NCBI GenBank assembly: GCA_043813895.1
Contig: JBDRKQ010000084.1
Location: 1-9,238 of the forward strand
Origin: CAZTAR01 sp043813895
GTDB taxonomy: Bacteria > Planctomycetota > Phycisphaerae > UBA1845 > UTPLA1
Direction of reading: 5' to 3'
Length of the DNA: 9,238 nucleotides
How positions within the stretch are numbered: the first letter of the stretch is position 1; the number at the start of each line of letters is the position of its first letter. A program made the translations under genes and the position numbers. Under the pieces are notes generated by a model. The model searched no databases and was not told where the DNA came from. It worked only from the letters and a program-made list of their open reading frames with translations. Shown here piece after piece: positions 1-5,647 of the stretch.

Positions 1-1187
1 TCCGCCACGCCGTCCTTGACGAAGAGGTAGTAGAGCCGGCCCTCGTTGTAGGTGTATCCCGCCAGCTTGCCGGCCTCTTCGCCGACGCCCATGTAGATGT
101 CGCAGCGGCCGGGGGCGCGGATGGCTGCGCCGCGGTCCTGGTCGAGCGTGAAGCACCTGAAGGGGCGTGCCGAACCGCCCTCGGCGACGGGGATTCGCGT
201 GTCGATGAACGCCAGGCTCGCGCGGGGGAAGATGTCCTTGTCCGTCGCGACGCTGTGATTCGGCGTGACCGGCACGCCGAGGCAGCCGAACGGGCCGCCC
301 TCGGCCTCCTGGAAGAAGATGTACCGCCTGTTCTGGTAGAGGTATTGCTCGATCCGGTCGGGGTTTTGCCGGAAGTAGCGGATCATGTTGTCGAGCGAGA
401 GTTCGTGGCGCTGTATCGCGCCGTCGGCCACCAGCATCTTGCCGACTGACGTGTACTCGTGTCCGTTGTGGCCGGCGTAACCGATCTCGAAGAGCGAGCC
501 GTCCTCCATTCGGATGAAGCCGCTGCCCTGCACGCTGATCACGTAGGCCTCGAACGCGTCACCGAGCCAGACGATCTCGTTGCCTGCGAGCAGGCCGCCG
601 CGCTCGATCTCCTCGCGCGTGTTCCACGGCCCTCCGACCGGGTCGCCCTTGTCGTCTTTCTGGAAGTCCGGCGGCAGGCGATAGAGCGGATATTGGAAGC
701 GTTCCGTCCGCTCGCGGCTGCCCTCGAAGATGGGAGAGTAGTAACCGGTGAACAGCACGGTGCCCGCGTCGTCACATCCGACGGAGATGTACACGTCGAA
801 ATCCCGGCGGATCAACGCGTCCAGTGCGTCGCGGCTGTCGGCCTCGTCGAGGATCGCCCTAAAATGCCTCAGGCTCGCCAGGACCTTGTCGTGCGTGATC
901 GGCCCGACCGGATAGAAGCCTTGGCTTGAGGGTTTGCCCATGTAGTCGATGCTGTAATCGACGGCCCGGCGGAGGCCGAGGCCCTTCGCCCGATACCATG
1001 CATCGCCGAAGTTCGGGTACATGGAGGGATCGCTCAGCTTGCGGAGGGCGAACTGGCCCGGCGGCAACGGACGATCGTAGTTTTTCTCGATGTTGGCAAG
1101 CGGAAGAGGCTCTGTCGGTTTCTGGCAAGACACACCCAGCAGAACGCACAACAGGGCACACGGCAGGAGGAGGGATCGAACAGACAC
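1..1187 (-). CDS. mltA: MltA-family membrane-bound lytic murein transglycosylase (lipoprotein, 3' end outside window)
   Basis: Cleaves the MurNAc-GlcNAc bond of peptidoglycan with formation of 1,6-anhydroMurNAc, acting from the outer membrane on the periplasmic side (family knowledge). The reading frame is open to the window edge, giving 395 complete residues. I chose the GTG at 1185-1187 because AAGGAG lies 7 nt upstream and it yields a compact lipoprotein signal: Arg4, a hydrophobic run, then LLGVSC with Cys21 as the likely lipidated residue. MltA hallmarks are FTGYYSP (146-152), QGSG (220-223) and, near the C-terminus, the 3D domain LDQDRGAAIR with D349 and D351, followed by CDIYMG with D363 and then GEEAG and GRLYYL. 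One of these Asp residues should be the catalytic acid/base. Usual family length is about 350-400 aa, so little is missing. The gene is separated from the upstream zinc-ribbon gene by 315 bp and is probably transcribed on its own. Confidence 0.95.
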   Translation of the reverse strand, partial: MSVRSLLLPCALLCVLLGVSCQKPTEPLPLANIEKNYDRPLPPGQFALRKLSDPSMYPNFGDAWYRAKGLGLRRAVDYSIDYMGKPSSQGFYPVGPITHDKVLASLRHFRAILDEADSRDALDALIRRDFDVYISVGCDDAGTVLFTGYYSPIFEGSRERTERFQYPLYRLPPDFQKDDKGDPVGGPWNTREEIERGGLLAGNEIVWLGDAFEAYVISVQGSGFIRMEDGSLFEIGYAGHNGHEYTSVGKMLVADGAIQRHELSLDNMIRYFRQNPDRIEQYLYQNRRYIFFQEAEGGPFGCLGVPVTPNHSVATDKDIFPRASLAFIDTRIPVAEGGSARPFRCFTLDQDRGAAIRAPGRCDIYMGVGEEAGKLAGYTYNEGRLYYLFVKDGVA

Positions 1188-1194
1188 AGGCCGA

Positions 1195-1200
1195 CTCCTT
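1195..1200 (-). promoter_or_regulatory. Ribosome binding site that decides the GTG start of mltA
   Basis: AAGGAG on the minus strand sits 7 nt upstream of the GTG at 1185-1187. No ATG in this frame precedes the lipoprotein signal, so this site supports the GTG start. Confidence 0.75.
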
Positions 1201-1251
1201 TCGGTACGAGACAGGCTGCGGAATGCCGCAACGCCAGCGGGCTCGATGCGG

Positions 1252-1279
1252 ACTATACCGTCCGGCGCGCGTAATGCAA
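1252..1279 (-). promoter_or_regulatory. Possible sigma70-type promoter of mltA
   Basis: On the minus strand, TATAGT (1252-1257) is preceded by TTGCAT (1274-1279) with a 16-nt spacer. This would give a 5' leader of roughly 60 nt before the GTG start. The -10 is one base from consensus; the -35 is weak. This is inference from sequence only. Confidence 0.35.
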
Positions 1280-1502
1280 TCCCGCACCGCTGGTGGCACG
1301 CCGCGTGCAACGCTGCTGGGCGCATTCGCTAAGTTATCTTGCTGTGCCCGATCCGACCCATACTGCGCGACGCCCCCGCAGGCGCGTCTCATTCCCTTCC
1401 GGAAAGCCGTCAACAAATCAGGATAAAGCAGGGCGTCTTGGCGCGCGTGGGAGTCCACTGCCCGCCGAAACTCACCCTTGCCGGCGCTTCGGAGTCACGC
1501 GA

Positions 1503-1760
1503 TCACGAGCAATCCGGCACGACCTGGGAGAAGTTCTGCTCCGTGTTCGGTGTGCCGCGGATGAGCCTGAGCTTCTCGGCGTCTCCGAGCAGCGTCACGC
1601 CGCCGCAAGCGGTACACATGTGAACATCGAGCCTGATGTCGGCCGTGTGGAACGTCAGGAACTTGCTATCGGCGGGGCGAAAGTGGACCGCCCCTGTAGA
1701 GTGCATTCGGCCCGGTACCAGATCTTCGGCACCGCAGCGGGGACATGCGAACTGCGTCAT
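1503..1760 (-). CDS. Small zinc-ribbon protein of unknown function
   Basis: An 85-aa protein with two CxxC knuckles, CPRC (C6, C9) and CTAC (C49, C52), which together should bind one zinc ion. The 40 residues between them carry a G-x-V-x-F-x-P pattern (GAVHFRP, 23-29) and read like the beta-hairpin core of small bacterial zinc-ribbon proteins. A polar tail follows (55-85). It has no signal peptide or membrane segment, so it is probably cytoplasmic. The start is firm: AAGGAG at 1769-1774, 8 nt before ATG. It lies 217 bp downstream of priA on the same strand, so read-through from priA is possible but not shown. A nucleic-acid or protein-binding role would be typical of zinc ribbons; I cannot assign a specific function. 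A zinc ribbon of this size could also be a stand-alone metal-binding adaptor. Confidence 0.85.
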   Translation of the reverse strand: MTQFACPRCGAEDLVPGRMHSTGAVHFRPADSKFLTFHTADIRLDVHMCTACGGVTLLGDAEKLRLIRGTPNTEQNFSQVVPDCS

Positions 1761-1768
1761 GACGGATA

Positions 1769-1774
1769 CTCCTT
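1769..1774 (-). promoter_or_regulatory. Strong ribosome binding site of the zinc-ribbon gene
   Basis: AAGGAG on the minus strand with an 8-nt spacer to the ATG at 1758-1760. It supports this short open frame as a genuine gene. Confidence 0.75.
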
Positions 1775-1977
1775 ACGGCTGCGTCTCGCTCCGAGCGCTT
1801 CTCGGCCCGATCTCGGTCTTCATCGGTTGCGGAGGCGGCGTAGTTGAGCGTCCGTGTTAACGGGCATCGGCCGTGAGGGGCGTCTGCCGGTAAATGACAG
1901 GGGCGCGGCCCGCTACATCGCCTCATGCGCCGGCCCCACGATGCACTCACAATACTCTATCAACGGCCTTATCGGCC

Positions 1978-4299
1978 TCATTGCAGTGACACCGGATCAA
2001 CATCCACGACCAGACTCTGCACCCGAGCCTTGAGCGTCCCTTCTGACTTGAAGAGACCCACAGCGGACATCAGGCCGGCCGCGGTATCGAAGAAGAGCTG
2101 CAAGTCGTAGCGGTATCGGTCCTTCAACCGACTGATCGGTGCGGGATGCGGGCCGAAAACGCTGTACCGAATCCCATGCCGATCCAATGTCGCGCGGATG
2201 TTCTCGGCCAAGGCGGCTGATTCCCGCTGGAGTTTGCTCATGCCCGCGTCGGCCGGCACGATTCGCATCATCCGCGTATAGGGCGGCAGCCTCTCCCGCT
2301 TCCGCCGAGCAAGCTCCATCCGTGCAAACCCCTCATAATCACCTCTCACGGCATGTTGAATCGGCGTGGTATCGGCGGCAAACGTCTGCACCGCGACATG
2401 TCCCGGCAAATCCCCGCGACCGCTTCGACCCGCCACCTGCAGCACGAGCTGGAACGTCCGCTCCTCCGAGCGAAAGTCGTCCAACCCCAGCGCCGTATCG
2501 GCGCTCACCACGCCGACAAACGAAACGAACGGAAAGTCCAGCCCCTTCGCGATCATCTGCGTGCCGATGAGGACGTCGCACTCCCGCCGTTCAAAGGCCC
2601 CGAGCACCTCGACGTAATCCGCGGTCCGCCGCATGGAATCCGAATCGACGCGCCGAAGCCGGGCCCTGGGAAACTTCTCGCGCAGCTCGGCTTCGACCCG
2701 CTGCACACCGATGCCGAACTTCACGAGCTTGCCGCCGCAACCCGCCATCTGGCAACGTGTCGGCACCGCCAGTTTCGCTCGGCAGTAATGACAATGCGCA
2801 AGCTCGGTCGTCGCGTGAAAGACCATGTGTACGCTGCAATGCGGGCAAACCACCGGCGCCCGGCACCGCGCACAGTGCAGAAAGCTGGCGAAGCCGCGTT
2901 TGTTCAATAGCAGCACCGCCTGTTCGCCGCGGCCCAGCGTCCCCTTGAGGTGCGTCTCCATCTCCCTCGACAAGAGATGGACCCCGGGCCGATCCCGGTG
3001 CTCCTGCCGCATATCGATCAGGTGAACCGACGGCATGGGCAGACCGCGAACCCGCTTGGGCAGGCGGATGAGCTGGTAGTGCTTCCGCTGCTGAACGTTC
3101 TTCCACGTCTCGAGAGAAGGCGTGGCCGATCCGAGCACGACGGGGATGCCCTCGATGTGTGCCCGCTTGACGGCAACGTCGCGCGTGTGGTACCGCGGCG
3201 CGGCCTGGCTCTTGTAACTGGTCTCCGCCTCCTCGTCCACGAGGATCAAGCCCAGGTTCGGACACGGAGCGAACACCGCGCTGCGCGTCCCGATGACCAC
3301 GGGAATCGCGCCCGAGGCAACGGCCGCCCACGTTCGTGATCGCTCCGCCTCCCTCATGCCGCTGTGAACCGTCGCCACGCGCTCGAAGCGCGCCGCCAGG
3401 CGACTGATGGTCTGCGTCGTCAGGGCGATCTCCGGCACGAGCATGATCGCCTGGCGCCCTTCGCCCAACGCCTTGCGAATCGCCGCAACATAGCATTCCG
3501 TCTTGCCGCTGCCCGTTACGCCGAACAGCACTTGAACCGAGAATCGCCGCGCGGCAATCGCCGCCGACAATTGCCCCACCGCCGCCTGCTGGTCCGCATT
3601 GAGTTGGAAATCCGGCTCGCGCGGCTCGACACCTCCGCCCTTGGGGAGAACCGGTTCGAGACGCGTCTCGATCCTGATCGTGCCCCTCGCCTCCAGCGTC
3701 TTCATGACGCCCGGGCCGCACCCCGCCGACTCACAGCACCGATCCACCCGACACGTCCCGCCCGAACCGCCCAGCACGTCCAGAACGGCCTTTTGCTTAG
3801 CCGTCAAACTCCCGCCGGCCTCGGGCTCCGAGGACCGTAAGCCTGGAGCCTTGCCCGGCTGCGCGGAGTCCGGCTGAACCCGCGTGGCATACCGGACCTT
3901 CTTCCAACCCGCATGGCGTTTCGCGGCGGCGGGCACCATCAGGTCCAAGGTCCGGCCGAGCGGGGACGCGTAATAGGCCGCCATCCATCGGCCCAGCTCC
4001 AGCAAACGGTCGCTCAGAAGCGGTTGAACGTCGATAGAGGATAGAACCGACTTGAGCGTCGAATCCCAAGGCGCTTCGCTGACTTCGAGGCAGAACGCCC
4101 GAACCGGCCGATCACCCCGGCCGAACGGCACGGTAATCCGCGTCCCGGGCCGGACATCGGCCTCCAGCTCCCGCGGAATCCGGTAGCTATAGAGCTTGTC
4201 AAACGGCTGGATCATCGCCACGGTCGCCACGCGCGCCGTCCGCACCTCCGGTGGTTCGATCGGCAACTCCATCTGATGGTTCTTGCGTCGCTGTGCCAT
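1978..4299 (-). CDS. priA: Primosomal protein N' (PriA), replication-restart 3'-5' DNA helicase
   Basis: Recognises stalled or repaired forks and reloads the replicative helicase through the primosome in the cytoplasm (family knowledge). At 773 aa it has normal length. An N-terminal 3'-DNA-binding domain (about 20-125, including VPFG) is followed by a linker. The helicase core then shows Walker A GVTGSGKT (260-267), Walker B DEEA (355-358), GTQMIAKG (579-586) and motif VI QVAGRSGRG (621-629). Eight cysteines between the helicase lobes (C476, C479, C485, C488, C503, C506, C516, C521) form the two zinc sites. Departures from the usual family sequence: DEEA instead of DEEH, KGLDF instead of KGHDF, a C-x4-C last knuckle instead of C-x2-C, and GVQR where GTE(R/K) is usual. 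The ATG has only a short GGAG four nt upstream; Met10 is an alternative start. It is divergent from the ABC operon, with its own TATAAT box. Confidence 0.97.
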   Translation of the reverse strand: MAQRRKNHQMELPIEPPEVRTARVATVAMIQPFDKLYSYRIPRELEADVRPGTRITVPFGRGDRPVRAFCLEVSEAPWDSTLKSVLSSIDVQPLLSDRLLELGRWMAAYYASPLGRTLDLMVPAAAKRHAGWKKVRYATRVQPDSAQPGKAPGLRSSEPEAGGSLTAKQKAVLDVLGGSGGTCRVDRCCESAGCGPGVMKTLEARGTIRIETRLEPVLPKGGGVEPREPDFQLNADQQAAVGQLSAAIAARRFSVQVLFGVTGSGKTECYVAAIRKALGEGRQAIMLVPEIALTTQTISRLAARFERVATVHSGMREAERSRTWAAVASGAIPVVIGTRSAVFAPCPNLGLILVDEEAETSYKSQAAPRYHTRDVAVKRAHIEGIPVVLGSATPSLETWKNVQQRKHYQLIRLPKRVRGLPMPSVHLIDMRQEHRDRPGVHLLSREMETHLKGTLGRGEQAVLLLNKRGFASFLHCARCRAPVVCPHCSVHMVFHATTELAHCHYCRAKLAVPTRCQMAGCGGKLVKFGIGVQRVEAELREKFPRARLRRVDSDSMRRTADYVEVLGAFERRECDVLIGTQMIAKGLDFPFVSFVGVVSADTALGLDDFRSEERTFQLVLQVAGRSGRGDLPGHVAVQTFAADTTPIQHAVRGDYEGFARMELARRKRERLPPYTRMMRIVPADAGMSKLQRESAALAENIRATLDRHGIRYSVFGPHPAPISRLKDRYRYDLQLFFDTAAGLMSAVGLFKSEGTLKARVQSLVVDVDPVSLQ

Positions 4300-4328
4300 T
4301 ACGCTCCAATCGCCCTTTGCGAAGACAC

Positions 4329-4334
4329 ATTATA
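4329..4334 (-). promoter_or_regulatory. -10 element of the priA promoter
   Basis: A perfect TATAAT on the minus strand, 29 nt before the priA ATG, so transcription would start about 20-25 nt upstream of the gene. No recognisable TTGACA lies 16-18 nt further upstream. The context GTATAATGTGT recurs exactly at the promoter of the exported-protein gene (8742-8747). Confidence 0.55.
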
Positions 4335-4365
4335 CGACGACCGCACACATCGTGTGGACGCGTCG
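4335..4365. repeat. Interrupted palindrome in the divergent priA/ABC spacer
   Basis: Outer arms CGACG (4335-4339) and CGTCG (4361-4365), and inner arms CACAC (4344-4348) and GTGTG (4352-4356), are separated by a 3-nt centre (ATC) and unpaired 4-nt segments. It abuts the priA -10 and covers the place where its -35 should lie, so a regulator-binding site is possible. No known operator is recognised. Confidence 0.45.
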
Positions 4366-4405
4366 TACCGTCAACGGCGCAAGCCCCCCAAAAGAGAGCA
4401 ACCCT

Positions 4406-4557
4406 GGACGGTCGCGTCCATGACAGATCCGGTGGGGCTGATCCGAGCCTCAAGCGCCAGCGCGGGGTCTTCGCGGACAGATCGTACGTCTTCGGACCCA
4501 CTCGCTTGCGCTCGGGGCTCTGTCGGGAAGCCGGACGGTTGCGTCGACGCGACAGAT
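4406..4557. repeat. Composite repeat element upstream of the ABC ATPase gene
   Basis: Two imperfect direct repeats, 4406-4428 and 4533-4557, share GGACGGT(C/T)GCGTC and GACAGAT. Between them lies an imperfect inverted repeat: left arm 4446-4469 (begins AGCCTCAAGCGCCAGCG) and right arm 4495-4519 (its reverse complement begins AGCCCCGAGCGCAAGCGAG), with a 25-nt centre. The right direct repeat includes a near-palindrome at 4538-4553 centred on GCGTCGACGC. The arrangement (terminal direct repeats around an inverted repeat) resembles a short non-autonomous dispersed element. From memory the arm sequence is frequent in planctomycete genomes. Confidence 0.6.
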
Positions 4558-5362
4558 GCATACAGTAGCCATCGACATGGTTGAAGTCTGCGAACTCACG
4601 AAGGTGTTTCCGACCACCGAAGGCGGAGAGAAGCTGGCCGTCAACGGCCTCTCGTTCCGTTTGGCAGCCGGGGAGATCTTCGGCCTCCTGGGACCAAACG
4701 GTGCCGGCAAGACCACCGCCCTGCGGATGATGAGCGGCCTCCTGACCCCCACGTCGGGAACCGCCAGACTCAACGGCTTCGATGTGCAGACCCACCGGGA
4801 ACAGGCGAAACGCTCGCTCGGCTACCTGACTGCCAGCACGGGCCTGTACCAGCGCCTCAGTCCCCGCGAACTGCTCCGCTATTTCGGCGAGCTGATCGGC
4901 ATGGACTTGAGCGCGATCAAGCGACGCATCGACGTGTTGATCGACTGGCTGGACATGGCAGACTTCGCGAACCTGCGGTGCGGCGGTCTCTCAACGGGCC
5001 AGAAGCAACGCACCAACATCGCCCGGGCGCTCATGGGTGATCCGCCGATCCTTGTCATGGACGAGCCGACCCTCGGCCTGGACGTCCTGACGAACCGAAT
5101 CGTCCTGGACTTCATCCGCGCCGAAGGCGACCGCGGCAAGACCGTCATCATGTCCACGCACTACCTGGACGAGGCGGAGACTCTCTGCCACCGCTTCGGA
5201 CTCATTCACGAGGGTAACCTTGTGGGTGAAGGCGACCTGGCGACGCTCCGCAAGAAATCGGGCCGCCAACGCCTCAGCGAAGTATTCCTGAGACTGTGCG
5301 GCCAGGAAGAGCACGTGCTGCGAGGCGCTCCGCACAATGACGACCAAAAGACCGGCACTTAG
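4556..5362 (+). CDS. ABC transporter ATP-binding protein, NatA-like
   Basis: Cytoplasmic ATPase that powers the membrane partner encoded downstream. The 268 residues carry Walker A GPNGAGKT (46-53), signature LSTGQ (145-149, the NatA-type variant of LSGGQ), Walker B ILVMDEP (165-171), a D-loop at GLDV (174-177) and the switch His in STH (H202). The Q-loop region reads GYLTASTGLYQRLSPRE, as in NatA-type (Na+ efflux or related ABC-2) ATPases. The best substrate guess is 'unknown export', because NatA-like ATPases serve varied ABC-2 permeases. The ATG at 4556 lies inside the end of a repeat (4533-4557) and lacks a ribosome binding site; Met8 (4577), which gives MVEVCELTKVF, matches usual family N-termini better and may be the true start. 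The polar C-terminal tail after about 245 is unremarkable. The partner permease starts 285 bp downstream, an unusually large gap for such pairs. Confidence 0.93.
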   Translation: MHTVAIDMVEVCELTKVFPTTEGGEKLAVNGLSFRLAAGEIFGLLGPNGAGKTTALRMMSGLLTPTSGTARLNGFDVQTHREQAKRSLGYLTASTGLYQRLSPRELLRYFGELIGMDLSAIKRRIDVLIDWLDMADFANLRCGGLSTGQKQRTNIARALMGDPPILVMDEPTLGLDVLTNRIVLDFIRAEGDRGKTVIMSTHYLDEAETLCHRFGLIHEGNLVGEGDLATLRKKSGRQRLSEVFLRLCGQEEHVLRGAPHNDDQKTGT

Positions 5363-5379
5363 CCGGAATGGACCAAAGC

Positions 5380-5421
5380 GTGAACGGTATGGGTGAACAA
5401 GGTGAGTGAACAGTATGGGTG
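5380..5421 (+). repeat. Tandem direct repeat, 16 nt, period 26
   Basis: GTGAACGGTATGGGTG (5380-5395) and GTGAACAGTATGGGTG (5406-5421) differ at one base. The second copy runs into the left arm of the first hairpin of the cluster, which suggests duplication at the edge of an inserted repeat. Confidence 0.7.
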
Positions 5422-5422
5422 C

Positions 5423-5445
5423 CACTGGCGGCTTGTCCGCCAGTG
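5423..5445. repeat. Hairpin 1 of the intercistronic cluster
   Basis: A perfect 9-bp inverted repeat, CACTGGCGG and CCGCCAGTG, with loop CTTGT. It is preceded by GGGTGCCA, whose reverse complement TGGCACCC follows hairpin 3 (5562-5569), so 5417-5569 is bounded by an 8-bp perfect inverted repeat. No T-tract follows, so an intrinsic terminator is not indicated. Confidence 0.8.
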
Positions 5446-5470
5446 CTTACTAGGGCAATCGACGTTGCGT

Positions 5471-5514
5471 GCCATGCCTTCACGGCCCGCGTAAGCGGGA
5501 CGGGTAGGCATGGC
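5471..5514. repeat. Hairpin 2 of the intercistronic cluster
   Basis: Outer arms GCCATGCC (5471-5478) and GGCATGGC (5507-5514), inner arms CCCGC (5486-5490) and GCGGG (5495-5499), loop GTAA. The segments in between pair with two mismatches. It is an inverted relative of hairpin 3. Confidence 0.8.
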
Positions 5515-5528
5515 TTCTCGATCTTAAA

Positions 5529-5563
5529 CATGCTTACCCGCGACAACGTCGCGTGAAAGCATG
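5529..5563. repeat. Hairpin 3 of the intercistronic cluster
   Basis: Outer arms CATGCTT (5529-5535) and AAGCATG (5557-5563), inner arms CGCGA (5539-5543) and TCGCG (5549-5553), loop CAACG. The reverse complement of hairpin 2 aligns with it: CATGC(C/T)TACCCG on one side and CGTGAA(G/A)GCATGGCAC on the other, with different inner loops. Confidence 0.8.
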
Positions 5564-5587
5564 GCACCCAGCGAAGTTCCATGACGT

Positions 5588-5606
5588 CACCGGCGAGACG
5601 CCGGTG
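5588..5606. repeat. Hairpin 4 of the intercistronic cluster
   Basis: A perfect 8-bp inverted repeat, CACCGGCG and CGCCGGTG, with loop AGA. The right arm runs into GGTGCCAC, a motif that abuts the other hairpins of the cluster as well. It ends 41 nt before the permease start. Confidence 0.8.
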
Positions 5607-5637
5607 CCACAGGGAAACGTGAAACTCCATAACCTTC

Positions 5638-5641
5638 GAGG
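5638..5641 (+). promoter_or_regulatory. Ribosome binding site supporting the TTG start of the permease
   Basis: GAGG lies 6 nt before the TTG at 5648. An in-frame TAA at 5630-5632 rules out any upstream start, and the next in-frame candidate (GTG at 5672) would remove the positively charged N-terminus. Confidence 0.6.
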
Positions 5642-5647
5642 TATGCA

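Larger units (their letters stand above)
1188..1502. other. Intergenic spacer between the zinc-ribbon gene and mltA
   Basis: This 315-bp spacer holds the mltA ribosome binding site and a candidate promoter at its left end. I see no convincing gene or strong terminator in the rest. Open frames crossing it on both strands are compositionally arbitrary (Arg/Pro/Ala-rich, without domains) and overlap real genes. Confidence 0.6.

Noticed and set aside
859..1458. 199-codon minus-strand frame over the mltA 5' region
   Set aside because: It is a different frame of the same strand as mltA, where MltA motifs are clearly in the other frame.
1964..1980. Small GGCC dyad (GGCC-TTATC-GGCC) just after priA, considered as a terminator
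   Set aside because: The stem is only 4 bp and no T-tract follows on the minus strand.
2591..3721. 376-codon open frame on the minus strand in another frame of priA
   Set aside because: It lies wholly inside priA on the same strand, is Gly/Arg/Ala-rich without domains, and is explained by high GC at third positions of priA.
5417..5610. CRISPR-like array
   Set aside because: The units are palindromes of different sequence and orientation with irregular spacing, not identical direct repeats with regular spacers.
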